Shown here: one piece after another, positions 44,662 to 54,637 of the stretch
Position numbering within the stretch: the stretch's first letter is position 1
How the letters are laid out: each line of letters opens with the position of its first letter
DNA from: [Pasteurella] aerogenes
GTDB lineage: Bacteria; Pseudomonadota; Gammaproteobacteria; Enterobacterales; Pasteurellaceae
DNA length: 64,000 bases
Reading direction: 5' to 3'
Assembly: GCA_900637275.1 (NCBI GenBank)
Contig: LR134362.1
Span: 868,001 to 932,000, forward strand
Made by a program: the position numbers and the translations under genes
The notes under the pieces: generated by a model
Database searches by the model: none
What the model saw: only the letters and a program-made list of their open reading frames with translations
What the model was told of the DNA's origin: nothing

Positions 44662-45780
44662 TCAACGCCCATCATTCGCTTGTTGCAGTAATTGGCGACT
44701 TTCTTTTAAAAATTGTTCGGAATATTCGCCGAACCAGGCATGAACTTGGTTAAAACAGTCGATAAAACCTTGTCGATCGCCTTGCTCAAAAAAGGCTAAA
44801 CTTTCTTCATAACTTTGTTTTAGGCTTTTTATCACCGCTAAATTTTCCGGTTTATCCATGATAATGTCCGCATATAATGCTGCATCTTGAGCAAACAAAC
44901 GTCCGATCATTGCCAATTCCAAGCGGTAAATCGGCGAAGATAGCGCCAGCAGTTGTGATAATTGCACTGGTTGTTTGGAAAGGTGTAATCCGCTGGTAAA
45001 AGTGGCAAAGTGACGCAAAGCTTGAATGTAGGTCATACTTTGGTCATGATCTTCTGCTGCTACTTGGTAAATTTTAGCACCCCAAATTTGCATTTGTGCC
45101 AAAAGCCATTGATATTGTTCTGGATAACGCCCGTCGCAACGTACTACTACTTGCTTTGCCATGCTAGCAATATCCGGTCCGAACATTGGGTGTAATCCTA
45201 ATACAGGTCCTTGATGTACTTCTAACATTTTTGCCAATGGCGCCCGTTTCACTGAGGTTAAATCCGCCAGTAAGGTTTGCTCCGATAAATACGGAGCAAG
45301 ACGTTCAATGGTTTGTAAGGTTTGATCGATAGGAACAGAAACGATCACCACATCCGCGCCAGATAAGATTGTTTCTGCCTGATTCCAGTCATCACGATCT
45401 AATGCTGTGACGTTGTAACCTGATGCGCTAAGATAACGGGAAAATAGTGAGCCTAACTTTCCGTTTCCGCCCACAATCACGATTTTCTTAATCGCTTCAT
45501 TTACCGTTTTAAAACCTAAATGATGCTCTCTGGAATAAGATTCGCGCATTAAACGACGCAATACATCTTCAATCAAATCTGCCGGTACACCGATGTTTTC
45601 CGCTTCCTGACGACGTGCTTGCAACATCGCATTTTCGCGTTCCGGCACATAAATCGGCAATCCGTATTGGTGTTTAACTTCCCCAACTTGTTTTACCAAT
45701 TCCAAACGTTTCGCAAATAAATTCAATAATTCACGATCCAGCTTGTCAATCTCATTTCGAAGTTCGTTTAATGCTTCCAC
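44662..45780 (-). CDS. tyrA: Chorismate mutase / prephenate dehydrogenase (T-protein)
   Basis: Bifunctional enzyme of tyrosine synthesis: chorismate to prephenate to 4-hydroxyphenylpyruvate. At 372 residues it is one shorter than E. coli TyrA. The N-terminal AroQ mutase domain (about 1-90, LRNEIDKLDRELLNLFAKR) is followed by the NAD-binding dehydrogenase domain (IVIVGGNGKLGSLFSRYL, then GLHPMFGPD). It lies 9 bp after aroF, the E. coli aroF-tyrA arrangement. Confidence 0.97.
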   Translation of the reverse strand: MEALNELRNEIDKLDRELLNLFAKRLELVKQVGEVKHQYGLPIYVPERENAMLQARRQEAENIGVPADLIEDVLRRLMRESYSREHHLGFKTVNEAIKKIVIVGGNGKLGSLFSRYLSASGYNVTALDRDDWNQAETILSGADVVIVSVPIDQTLQTIERLAPYLSEQTLLADLTSVKRAPLAKMLEVHQGPVLGLHPMFGPDIASMAKQVVVRCDGRYPEQYQWLLAQMQIWGAKIYQVAAEDHDQSMTYIQALRHFATFTSGLHLSKQPVQLSQLLALSSPIYRLELAMIGRLFAQDAALYADIIMDKPENLAVIKSLKQSYEESLAFFEQGDRQGFIDCFNQVHAWFGEYSEQFLKESRQLLQQANDGR

Positions 45781-45789
45781 AACATCACC

Positions 45790-46854
45790 TTATTTCTTTT
45801 TTAACTCATCGCTTATTTTACGCAATAATTGTTCTGTTGTCTGCCAGTCAATGCACGCATCTGTGATTGAAACCCCATATTTCATGTCACAAACCGGTTG
45901 TTCCGCGCTTTGATTACCTGCATTTAAGTTACTTTCCAACATTAATCCCACAATAGAACGATTGCCATTTACAATTTGCTGTACCGCATCTTCCGCCACG
46001 ATTGGTTGACGACGATAATCTTTATTGGAATTACCATGGCTACAATCGATCATAATCGCACTTTCCAATCCTGCTTTAGTCAATTCTTCTTCGCATTGTT
46101 GCACAAACTCCGCCGCATAATTCGGTTTTTTACCACCACGTAAGATCACATGACCATTCGGATTGCCGGCAGTATGTAATAAATTTACCTGTCCTTGCTG
46201 GTTAATTCCAATAAAACTATGTCCCATTGATGCCGCTTTCATTGCGTTAATCGCAGTTGCCAAACTGCCATCCGTCCCATTTTTAAAACCCACTGCCATG
46301 GATAAACCGGATGCCAATTCGCGGTGAGTTTGCGATTCTGTAGTACGTGCGCCGATTGCCGACCAGCTGAATAAATCCGCCATATATTGTGGCGTAATCG
46401 GATCAAGGGCCTCTGTTGCCAACGGTAAACCTAATTCAGATAATTCCAACAATAATTGGCGAGAAATATGCAAACCATGTTCAACATCAAAGGTACCATC
46501 AATTTTCGGGTCATTAATTAACCCTTTCCAACCAACTGTCGTTCTTGGTTTTTCAAAATATACTCGCATAACAATATATAGTTCATTTCTCAACTCATCT
46601 GCTAATGCTTTCAATTTGTGTGCATATTCAATTGCGGCTAAAGGATCATGAATGGAACAAGGTCCAATCACGACAAGTAAACGAGGATCTCTTTTATGAA
46701 TAATATCAGCGATTTCTTGACGAGATTTTTCGATTTGGCTACGTAATGTGACAGGAAGCGGCAATTTTTCTTTTAATTCTTTAGGCGTGATCAATACTTT
46801 TTCATTCACGATATTGACATTATGGATACTATCTTTGTGGTTTACATGGTTCAT
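45790..46854 (-). CDS. aroF: DAHP synthase, AroF (tyrosine-sensitive) type
   Basis: First enzyme of the shikimate pathway, condensing phosphoenolpyruvate and erythrose 4-phosphate. The 354-residue protein carries VVIGPCSIHDP, MRVYFEKPRTTVGWKGLINDP, GARTTESQTHRELASGLS and IDCSHGNSNKDYRRQP. The central and C-terminal blocks follow E. coli AroF more closely than AroG, and the tyrA neighbour supports that. Two TyrR boxes lie just upstream. Confidence 0.94.
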   Translation of the reverse strand: MNHVNHKDSIHNVNIVNEKVLITPKELKEKLPLPVTLRSQIEKSRQEIADIIHKRDPRLLVVIGPCSIHDPLAAIEYAHKLKALADELRNELYIVMRVYFEKPRTTVGWKGLINDPKIDGTFDVEHGLHISRQLLLELSELGLPLATEALDPITPQYMADLFSWSAIGARTTESQTHRELASGLSMAVGFKNGTDGSLATAINAMKAASMGHSFIGINQQGQVNLLHTAGNPNGHVILRGGKKPNYAAEFVQQCEEELTKAGLESAIMIDCSHGNSNKDYRRQPIVAEDAVQQIVNGNRSIVGLMLESNLNAGNQSAEQPVCDMKYGVSITDACIDWQTTEQLLRKISDELKKK

Positions 46855-46868
46855 GGAATACTCTCTAT

Positions 46869-46909
46869 TGTAAATTTATAAATACATAAAATGTAATAAA
46901 TACATTACA
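46869..46909 (-). promoter_or_regulatory. Tandem TyrR boxes upstream of aroF-tyrA
   Basis: Two matches to the TyrR palindrome TGTAAA-N6-TTTACA are present. One is a perfect TGTAAT-N6-ATTACA at 46892-46909. The other is weaker, TGTAAA-N6-AATACA, at 46869-46886. Their centres are 23 bp apart. The pair lies 15-55 bp before the aroF start, where TyrR with tyrosine would repress. Confidence 0.65.
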
Positions 46910-46992
46910 CCACAATCCACACAACTTCAACCTTTATTTTAAAATTTCAATATTTTTAATAAGTGCGGTGCTTTTTTACTGAAATTTGGCAA

Positions 46993-47027
46993 GAAAAAAG
47001 ACCGCACTTTCTTATAAAATGCGGTCT
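46993..47027 (-). terminator. Terminator of sppA
   Basis: AGACCGCA (46999-47006) pairs with TGCGGTCT (47020-47027). On the minus strand it is followed by a TTTTTT run. The region 46910-46998 also holds a single uptake signal. Confidence 0.82.
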
Positions 47028-47056
47028 GTCAATTTTTGACTAAAATAGTGTACAAT

Positions 47057-48940
47057 TTATTTTACACTTGCACAATTTAAACAATACAGATATTGTCCTT
47101 TTGGATCATTCAATTGATTTAACTTGCCCAGCTGTTGCTGCAATTGTTGTGCTTGTTTTGGAAAACCGGTCCACTCCAACACCGCATTTTTGATCCAACT
47201 TTGTTGGCTTTGTTTTAAATCCCTCAATAACGTCGAAATTACTGAATTATCTTCATCCACTAACCATTCCACGCCAATATCTTGCAATGGCTCCTCTGCC
47301 GGACGCCCTTTATTTATCAACTCAATGGCTTTTTCCACCGCGACATCAAAATCCCCTATCGCATCCACCAATTTACGTTGATAAGCATCTTCCCCCAACC
47401 AAACTTGCCCTTGCGCAATGTTATCTACCTCTGCCTTACTGATTTTGCGTCCTTGACTGACCACATCCAAGAAACGATCATAACCTTTCTCAATTTCCAA
47501 CTGAATAATTTCGCTGTTCACTGCAGAAATCGGGGTAAATGGTGAACGGGTCACTAAATCCGTAGTTGCTACACCATCCTCTGATACGCCGGCTTTTTTG
47601 ATGGTATTTTCAAATGTCGGTACCATGGCAAAAATTCCAATGGAGCCGGTAATCGTATTTTTATCCGCCACAATATAATCCGCGGTACTAGATATCCAAT
47701 AACCGCCGGACGCTGCCATACCACCCATTGACACAATAACCGGTTTGCCACCTTGTTGCAAATGCGACACTTCCTGACGAATTAATTCAGAAGCAAACGC
47801 GCTACCGCCCGGGCTATTCACCCGTAAAATCACCGCCTTAATTTGCGGGTCATCATAGGCTTGACGCAACAACGCCGCAATGGTATCACCACCCACATCT
47901 TCTTTGTCGCTTTCGCCATCAATAATTGCACCTTCCACATTGACCACTGCAATCTTATTCGCACTATCGCTTTGCATACGATCCGGTAAATTTGCCAAAT
48001 AGTCATCAAATGGCAATAATTTTGCACTACCATCACTATTTTTACCAAAAAGTGCGGTCAATTTTTGGTCTAAAGTAAAACGATCAGCGGTTTGCGTGAC
48101 CAATTTACGTTGTTTAGCATAGGCAGTACTATCGCCCTGTAAGGCTTTTAAATCTTGTAAATACTGCGACGCCTTCGGCAACACGCTATCCAGCGGAATT
48201 TGGCGATTGTCCGCGATTTGTTGCTGATAATTGTGCCACATTTTACCTAACCACTGTTGCAAATTCGATTTGGCTTCTGCAGACATATCATCCCGCAAAA
48301 ACGGTTCCACTGCCGATTTATAGGTTCCCACACGGAAAATATGTGGCGTGATGGCAAATTTATCCAGCAAAGATTTAAAATACAACTGATCTACCGCCAT
48401 CCCTTCAATACCAACGCTGCCTTGCGTATTCAAATAAATTTCATCTGCATAACTTGCTAAAAAATATTGCTCCTGCGTGTAATTATCCGCATAAGCAATA
48501 ACCGGTTTACCGCTGGTTTTAAATAATTGAATGGCTTTGCCTACATATTCCAACGCTGGCAAATCCCCTCCTTCAAAATAATTCAAATCCAGTGCCAAGC
48601 CTTTAATTCGCACATCTTCAGCTGCACTGGCAATCGCATAGCCAACATCAAATGTCGAAATTTGACGCGGAACGTGCTGATTGTTTAGCTCTTTCAATGC
48701 ACTGTTCCATGACATTGGATTTTCTCGATTATCGCGCAAATAACCGTCTAAATTGACCCATAATGCGCCCTGATCGCCGCTTAAATCTTGTGCTACCGGT
48801 TTTCCCTGAAAACTGGTGACCAAACTTAACAAACCTAACCCTAGCACAACAAAAAGTAAAAAGACTAGGTTCATGACGACATCGCGGATAAAATTTAATA
48901 CCCGCCAACAAAATTTGACAAAATTAAGAATAGATTGCAT
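47057..48940 (-). CDS. sppA: Signal peptide peptidase SppA (protease IV, 67K type)
   Basis: Inner-membrane serine protease that degrades cleaved signal peptides. I start at ATG 48940 (MQSILNFVKFCWRVLNF), which aligns with E. coli SppA. An upstream ATG at 48955 would add five residues. An N-terminal membrane anchor precedes tandem SppA domains. The catalytic Lys lies in VGTYKSAVEPF in the first half and the catalytic Ser in MGGMAASGGYWIS in the second. At 627 residues it is close to E. coli (618). Confidence 0.94.
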   Translation of the reverse strand: MQSILNFVKFCWRVLNFIRDVVMNLVFLLFVVLGLGLLSLVTSFQGKPVAQDLSGDQGALWVNLDGYLRDNRENPMSWNSALKELNNQHVPRQISTFDVGYAIASAAEDVRIKGLALDLNYFEGGDLPALEYVGKAIQLFKTSGKPVIAYADNYTQEQYFLASYADEIYLNTQGSVGIEGMAVDQLYFKSLLDKFAITPHIFRVGTYKSAVEPFLRDDMSAEAKSNLQQWLGKMWHNYQQQIADNRQIPLDSVLPKASQYLQDLKALQGDSTAYAKQRKLVTQTADRFTLDQKLTALFGKNSDGSAKLLPFDDYLANLPDRMQSDSANKIAVVNVEGAIIDGESDKEDVGGDTIAALLRQAYDDPQIKAVILRVNSPGGSAFASELIRQEVSHLQQGGKPVIVSMGGMAASGGYWISSTADYIVADKNTITGSIGIFAMVPTFENTIKKAGVSEDGVATTDLVTRSPFTPISAVNSEIIQLEIEKGYDRFLDVVSQGRKISKAEVDNIAQGQVWLGEDAYQRKLVDAIGDFDVAVEKAIELINKGRPAEEPLQDIGVEWLVDEDNSVISTLLRDLKQSQQSWIKNAVLEWTGFPKQAQQLQQQLGKLNQLNDPKGQYLYCLNCASVK

Positions 48941-49068
48941 AGATTTTCTTTTCATTGACTTAAAAACGCTTTACCATACCACAGAATATGGGGTAATGCG
49001 ATAATAAAACGCAAGAAAAACCCACCGCACTTATAACAGTTCAGAAATAAAATAATAAGGCATAACAA

Positions 49069-49623
49069 ATGGATACATTACAACTTTTAACCACAAGACA
49101 TTCAGAAAAACAATTATCAGCGCCGGCACCAAATAAAGCGCAATTAGAACAACTTTTCCAAGCCGCCTCACACGCGCCAGACCACGGCAAATTGCAACCT
49201 TATCGTTTTATCGTGATGGAAAATGCCGGCATGGAAAAACTGGGCGAGTTATTAAAAAGTGCCGTCATTGAATTTAACTTAGGCGAAGATCGGTTAAAAA
49301 AAGCAGAGAAATTAGTTAAACGTGCGCCAATGTGCATCGGAGTTATTGCCAAAATCGACAAAACTATTGCTAAAGTCCCGGCTTGGGAACAAATGCTCGC
49401 TGCCGGCTGCTCCGCCTACGCCATTCAACTCGCCGCCAACGCACAAGGCTTTGCGAATGTATGGGTAACCGGTTCTTGGATCGATGGCAGTGATCTTAGA
49501 AATGCTTTCGGTTGTGAAGAAAATGACAAAATCATTGCGCTATTGATGATCGGTACCGCAGAAGAAAAAATCACCCGCGAACCCCGCCCGTTTAAATTCG
49601 ACGAATTTGTGCAATATTTGTAA
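49069..49623 (+). CDS. Nitroreductase-family protein (YdjA-like)
   Basis: FMN-dependent oxidoreductase of 184 residues, near E. coli YdjA (183). The N-terminal TTRHSEKQLSAPAPNKAQL and ASHAPDHGKLQPYRF give the FMN-binding and minimal-active-site features of this small subgroup. The C-terminal GTAEEKITREPRPFKFDEFV closes the domain. The natural substrate is unknown. It is divergent from sppA and converges on hrpA. Confidence 0.9.
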   Translation: MDTLQLLTTRHSEKQLSAPAPNKAQLEQLFQAASHAPDHGKLQPYRFIVMENAGMEKLGELLKSAVIEFNLGEDRLKKAEKLVKRAPMCIGVIAKIDKTIAKVPAWEQMLAAGCSAYAIQLAANAQGFANVWVTGSWIDGSDLRNAFGCEENDKIIALLMIGTAEEKITREPRPFKFDEFVQYL

Positions 49624-49647
49624 CCAAACGCCACAAATGAATAACTA

Positions 49648-49687
49648 AAAAAATGACTGGCGCACACCTCACGTACGCGCCAGTCAT
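49648..49687 (-). terminator. Terminator of hrpA
   Basis: A G/C-rich 10-bp stem TGACTGGCGC/GCGCCAGTCA (49654-49663 with 49677-49686) is followed by a T-run on the minus strand (A-run on the plus strand at 49647-49653). It also lies after the nitroreductase gene but has no T-run in that direction. Confidence 0.85.
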
Positions 49688-49719
49688 CCAAAAAAAATTG
49701 CTTAATTTTTCACCGCACT

Positions 49720-52700
49720 TTACCCCAACGCTTGAATCGTATTTAAGATACGTTTGTCGGAAATTGGGTATTTGGTGCCAAGTTGTTGCGCAAATAAACT
49801 GACGCGTAATTCTTCGATCATATAAGGAATTTCCAATATTTCCGTTGGAATGGGTTTGGATTTTGGCAGTTTATGCAGCAATTGCTGATAGGCTTGCGTA
49901 ACTTGTTCCACACGTAACATGGCGGCGCGATCGCGGTTAACATCTTGCGCTAATTTATCAATCCGTTTGTCGATCCCTTGTAAATAGCGCAATAAATCCG
50001 GCAGGCGCGTATGCCCATGTTTTTGCACAAAATTCGGATAAATCAAACCGCCGATTTGTTGTTTAATATCCGACAAAGCAAATGCCATAGTGAAATCCAT
50101 TTTGCCTTTTAAACGTTTGTTAATTTCAAAACTTAAGGTCAAAATTTGTTCAACTTGTTGCGCAATGTCGATGGTGGTTTCATTTAAATCAGCGCGAACT
50201 TTTTCCCGAAGACGTTCAAAATCCGCTTCGTTCCACACAAAGCCGCCAAAATCCGCCATTAATTTATCCACCGCACAAGCAATACAATCGTCAATTAACT
50301 CCAATACGCGCCCAAAAGGCGTGAAATAAAGCCCTAATTTGGATTTATTCGGCAATTTTTCGTGCAAATATTTAATCGGCGATGGCACGTTTAACAAAAT
50401 CAAACGCCGCAATCCCTGTTGCATTGCCACTTGTTGCTCAAATTCGGTTTCAAATAATTTAATTCCCACCGCCTCTTTTTCATCTACAATCGCCGGATAG
50501 GCTTTAACACTAAAGCCTTGTTTTTTCTGCTCATAAAATTGTGGTAAATCAGCAAAATTCCACACATGAATGCCCGATTGCTCGATCGCATCATCCGCCA
50601 CTGCGGAAAGACTTTCTTGTACTTTGCCTTTTAATTCAAATTTCAACGCATCTAAATCGGCACTTTCGGCAATTTTTTTGCCTTTTTCATCAATCACGCG
50701 GAAAGTCATCTTCAGATGGTTGGGTAATTGCTCCGCTTGCCAATTTTCTGGTGCCACTTTAACTCCGGTCATGCGTAATAATTCATAGCTTAAACTGTCA
50801 ATTAACGGTTTTTCCAACGGTTTAGCGCGGGCTAAAAAGGCTTGGGCATAATTAGGCGCTGGCACAAAGTTACGACGTAACGATTTTGGTAAACTTTTAA
50901 TTAATCCGATCACCAATTCTTCGCGTAATCCCGGAATTTGCCAATCAAAGCCCTCGGTTTCAACTTGATTTAACAAAGGCAATGGAATATGTACCGTGAC
51001 GCCATCCGCCTCGGTTCCCGGCTCAAATTGGTAGGTTAATTTCAATTTTAGATTGCCTTGATGCCAAAAATTCGGGAAATCCAATTCACTCACCGCACCG
51101 GCATCCTCTTTGGTTAAAAAGGCTTTTTCAAAATTCAATAATTCCGGATCTTGCTGTTGCGCCTTTTTCCACCAATGATCAAAATGCTTTTGCGATACCA
51201 CATCCGCGCCAATACGTTTTTCATAAAACTCAAACAACGTCCGTTCATCCACTAAAATATCCCGCCGCCGGCTTTTGTGTTCCAATTCTTCAATTTCTTT
51301 GATTAATTGACGATTTTGATGGAAAAATTTATGTTTTGTCGTCCAATCACCTTCAACCAATGCTGATTGAATAAAAATTTCACGACAAACAACAGGATCA
51401 ATTTGCCCATAATTCACTGCGCGCGCCGCCACAATAGGCACGCCATATAAGCTCACTTTTTCATCCGCCATCACTGCCCCACGTGATTTTGACCAACGTG
51501 GTTCAGCATAGGATTTTTTCACTAAATGCGATGCCAAAGGCTCAACCCATTCCGGTTCGATTTCCGCTACCATTCTGCCCCACAATTTAGAGGTTTCCAC
51601 CAATTCAGCCGCCATGCACCATTTCGGCTGTTTTTTAAATAGAACGGAATTAGGGAAAATGGCAAAATGTGCATTTCTTGCGCCTAAATATTGCTGTTTT
51701 TCCGCTTCTTTTAAACCGATATGCGACAATAAACCGCTTAAAAGTGCGGTATGAATTTGCGCATATTCTGCCGCTTGTGAATTAATCGGCAGCCCCATTT
51801 CACGCACGGTTAAGCGGATTTGATGATAAATATCCTGCCATTCTCGAATACGTAAATAATTTAAATATTCTTTTTGGCATAAGCGTCGAAATTGGTTTTT
51901 ACTCAAGGCTTTTTGCTGTTCTTGTAGATAATTCCACAAATTTAAAAAGGCTAAAAAATCCGATTTTTTATCGGCAAAACGTCGATGTTTATCGTCTGCT
52001 GATTGCTGTTTTTCTTGCGGACGTTCACGCGGATCTTGAATAGAAAGAGCGGCAACAATAATCATCACTTCATAAAGACAAGAAAATTTGACCGCACTTA
52101 ATAACATTTTTGCCAAGCGTGGATCGACCGGCAATTGCGCTAATTGGCGACCTTGTGCGGTTAATTGACGCTGTTGCCCAAATTTCGATTTCACCCAATG
52201 AAATGCTTCCAATTCTTCTAATAATTTAATCCCGTCTTGGATATGACGATGATCCGGCGCATCAACAAACGGAAAAGCTTCAATATCATCCAAGCCCAAA
52301 GCGTTCATTTGTAAAATAACGGAGGCGAGGTTGGTGCGTAAAATTTCCGGATCAGTAAATTCAGGGCGTCCATTAAAATCTTCTTCCGAATATAACCGGA
52401 TGCAAATCCCTTCCGAAATCCGCCCACAACGCCCTTTACGTTGATTAGCGGAGGCTTGAGAAATCGGCTCAATCGGCAACCGTTGCACTTTGGTCCGATA
52501 ACTATAGCGAGAAATTCTCGCCGTTCCGGTGTCAATCACATATTTAATATTCGGAATCGTCAATGAAGTTTCCGCTACGTTCGTGGCTAAAATAATCCGA
52601 TTTAATCCGCTCGGCTGGAAAATGCGTTGCTGCTCGGCAGCAGACAACCGCGCATATAGCGGTAAAATTTCCGTATGGCGTAATTCCTGTTTTTGCAAGG

Positions 52701-53631
52701 CTTCGGCAGTGTCTCGAATTTCCCGTTCCCCGTTCATAAAAATCAAAATATCGCCACGCCCTTCCGCTTGTAACTCATCGACCGCATTTAAAATCCCTTG
52801 CAGCTGATCTTGATCTTCTTCCTCAATGATTGGACGATAACGTACTTCCACCGGATACGTTCGCCCGGAAACTTCAATAATCGGCGCCTGATTAAAATGT
52901 TTAGAAAAACGTTCAACATCAATGGTTGCAGAGGTAATAATCACTTTTAAATCCGGGCGTTTCGGCAAAATTTGCTTAAGATAACCTAAGATAAAATCAT
53001 TATTTAAACTGCGCTCATGGGCTTCATCGATAATCAGGGTATCATATTGATTTAAAAAGCGATCATGTTGAATTTCCGCTAATAAAATCCCATCAGTCAT
53101 CAATTTGATCAAACTCTTTTCGCTCACTTGATCGTTAAAACGCACTTTATAGCCGACTACATCGCCTAATTCACTCTGTAATTCTTCGGCAATTCGCGTA
53201 GCAACAGAACGCGCGGCAATACGTCGCGGTTGCGTATGCCCAATCAGTCCTTTACGCCCCAAACCTAACTCCAGACACATTTTCGGCAATTGTGTCGTTT
53301 TTCCCGAACCGGTTTCACCGGCAATAACAACCACTTGATGTTGCGCAATCGCGGCTAAAATTTCTGCTTTACGCGCACTCACCGGCAAATCAGGAAATTC
53401 AATATTTTTGACCGCACTTTGACGTTGTTGCAAACGCAAATGTGCTAGCTGAATTTGTTGCTGAATTTCTGCCACTACCGCTTGTTGTGCGGTTTCGTTT
53501 TTCATTTGTGATAATCCCTTGATACGCGCTTGTAATCGACGCTGATCTAAAATCATCATCTCATCTAATTGAGAGAGCAATTGTTTTTGCAAAGGGGTAA
53601 AAGGTTGATTTTTGTAATGCTTTGTCGTCAT
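49720..53631 (-). CDS. hrpA: ATP-dependent RNA helicase HrpA (DEAH box)
   Basis: DEAH-box helicase of 1303 residues, the size of E. coli HrpA (1300), where it rescues stalled or collided ribosomes. Walker A is GETGSGKTT (105-113), the Walker B motif DEAH lies in LIIDEAHERSLNND, and motif VI is QRKGRCGR. Winged-helix, ratchet, OB-fold (DUF1605) and the long C-terminal DUF3418 region follow. I start at ATG 53631 (MTTKHYKN). A GTG nine bases upstream is less likely. A perfect CRP site lies 24-39 bp upstream. Confidence 0.95.
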   Translation of the reverse strand: MTTKHYKNQPFTPLQKQLLSQLDEMMILDQRRLQARIKGLSQMKNETAQQAVVAEIQQQIQLAHLRLQQRQSAVKNIEFPDLPVSARKAEILAAIAQHQVVVIAGETGSGKTTQLPKMCLELGLGRKGLIGHTQPRRIAARSVATRIAEELQSELGDVVGYKVRFNDQVSEKSLIKLMTDGILLAEIQHDRFLNQYDTLIIDEAHERSLNNDFILGYLKQILPKRPDLKVIITSATIDVERFSKHFNQAPIIEVSGRTYPVEVRYRPIIEEEDQDQLQGILNAVDELQAEGRGDILIFMNGEREIRDTAEALQKQELRHTEILPLYARLSAAEQQRIFQPSGLNRIILATNVAETSLTIPNIKYVIDTGTARISRYSYRTKVQRLPIEPISQASANQRKGRCGRISEGICIRLYSEEDFNGRPEFTDPEILRTNLASVILQMNALGLDDIEAFPFVDAPDHRHIQDGIKLLEELEAFHWVKSKFGQQRQLTAQGRQLAQLPVDPRLAKMLLSAVKFSCLYEVMIIVAALSIQDPRERPQEKQQSADDKHRRFADKKSDFLAFLNLWNYLQEQQKALSKNQFRRLCQKEYLNYLRIREWQDIYHQIRLTVREMGLPINSQAAEYAQIHTALLSGLLSHIGLKEAEKQQYLGARNAHFAIFPNSVLFKKQPKWCMAAELVETSKLWGRMVAEIEPEWVEPLASHLVKKSYAEPRWSKSRGAVMADEKVSLYGVPIVAARAVNYGQIDPVVCREIFIQSALVEGDWTTKHKFFHQNRQLIKEIEELEHKSRRRDILVDERTLFEFYEKRIGADVVSQKHFDHWWKKAQQQDPELLNFEKAFLTKEDAGAVSELDFPNFWHQGNLKLKLTYQFEPGTEADGVTVHIPLPLLNQVETEGFDWQIPGLREELVIGLIKSLPKSLRRNFVPAPNYAQAFLARAKPLEKPLIDSLSYELLRMTGVKVAPENWQAEQLPNHLKMTFRVIDEKGKKIAESADLDALKFELKGKVQESLSAVADDAIEQSGIHVWNFADLPQFYEQKKQGFSVKAYPAIVDEKEAVGIKLFETEFEQQVAMQQGLRRLILLNVPSPIKYLHEKLPNKSKLGLYFTPFGRVLELIDDCIACAVDKLMADFGGFVWNEADFERLREKVRADLNETTIDIAQQVEQILTLSFEINKRLKGKMDFTMAFALSDIKQQIGGLIYPNFVQKHGHTRLPDLLRYLQGIDKRIDKLAQDVNRDRAAMLRVEQVTQAYQQLLHKLPKSKPIPTEILEIPYMIEELRVSLFAQQLGTKYPISDKRILNTIQALG

Positions 53632-53654
53632 GGTTAACACTATGGGATAAAAAA

Positions 53655-53670
53655 TGTGATAAACATCACA
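53655..53670. promoter_or_regulatory. Perfect CRP site between hrpA and hel
   Basis: TGTGA-TAAACA-TCACA is a full match to the CRP core palindrome with A/T-rich flanks. Centred at 53662.5, it lies 87 bp before the hel start and 31 bp before the hrpA start. It is placed to activate hel, or to repress or activate hrpA. Confidence 0.72.
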
Positions 53671-53749
53671 TTATTACAATTATATTCACTGTCATTTTTG
53701 TCATTATATGCTAAATTGCTCACGCTCATGTAATAAAAAAGGAGATTTT

Positions 53750-54562
53750 ATGAAATCAATTAAGCTCGCCATGATTGCACTGGCAACCGTTACCGCACTA
53801 AGCGCCTGTTCCAACAGTCGTGAACAGCAAGATGAAGCCACGCTGCAAAATCAAGCTGCCCTCGGTATTGTTTGGATGCAACAATCCGGCGAATATCAAG
53901 CCTTAGCACACCAAGCCTTTAATGCGGCAAAATTCGCCTTTGATCAAAGCAAGGTGACAAAAGGTAAGAAAAAAGCGGTAGTTGTGGATTTGGATGAAAC
54001 TATGCTTGACAATAGTCCGTATGCGGGTTGGCAAGTTAAAAATGGTCAAGGTTTTAGCGGTGATACTTGGACTAAATGGGTCGATGCCCGCCAATCCGGC
54101 GCTATTCCGGGCGCGGTGGAGTTTTCAAACTATGTCAATAGCCACAAAGGTGCGGTCTTTTTTGTGTCTAACCGTTTGGACAGTGTAGAAAAAGCCGGCA
54201 CCATTGATGATATGAAACGTCTCGGTTTTACCCATGTCACTGAAGATCGTTTATTGTTAAAACAAGGCAAATCCAACAAATCACCGCGCTTTGAACAAAT
54301 TACGCAACAAGGTTACGATATTGTGGTGTTTGTTGGCGATAATTTGAATGATTTCGGTGATGCAACTTACCATAAATCCAATCAAGAACGTCGTGAATTT
54401 GTCGCCAATAACCAAAAATTATTCGGCACTAAATACATCGTCCTACCGAATCCAAACTATGGAGATTGGGAAGGCGGCTTAAGCGCAGATTATTATAAAG
54501 GCAGCGCACAACATCAATTGAATATCCGTAACAACGCCATTAAAGCATGGGATGGAAAATAA
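53750..54562 (+). CDS. hel: Lipoprotein e(P4), class C acid phosphatase / NMN 5'-nucleotidase
   Basis: Outer-membrane lipoprotein that dephosphorylates NMN to nicotinamide riboside, a step in the uptake of NAD (V factor) in Haemophilus. Translation starts at ATG 53750 behind a GGAG site. The lipobox LSAC gives Cys20 as lipidated residue. The DDDD-superfamily acid-phosphatase motifs are VVDLDETMLDNSPY and VFVGDNLNDFGD. The 270 residues fit the family. It ends before an inverted uptake-signal terminator. Confidence 0.95.
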   Translation: MKSIKLAMIALATVTALSACSNSREQQDEATLQNQAALGIVWMQQSGEYQALAHQAFNAAKFAFDQSKVTKGKKKAVVVDLDETMLDNSPYAGWQVKNGQGFSGDTWTKWVDARQSGAIPGAVEFSNYVNSHKGAVFFVSNRLDSVEKAGTIDDMKRLGFTHVTEDRLLLKQGKSNKSPRFEQITQQGYDIVVFVGDNLNDFGDATYHKSNQERREFVANNQKLFGTKYIVLPNPNYGDWEGGLSADYYKGSAQHQLNIRNNAIKAWDGK

Positions 54563-54587
54563 TCTAAAACAAAATCAAACAAAAAAC

Positions 54588-54630
54588 GACCGCACTTTTT
54601 ATCCTAAGCGAAAAGTGCGGTCATTTTTAT
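54588..54630. terminator. Bidirectional terminator of hel and the DUF441 gene (inverted uptake signals)
   Basis: GACCGCACTTTT (54588-54599) pairs exactly with AAAAGTGCGGTC (54611-54622) around an 11-nt loop, and a T-rich run follows. It lies between converging genes. Confidence 0.85.
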
Positions 54631-54637
54631 CGTTTTT

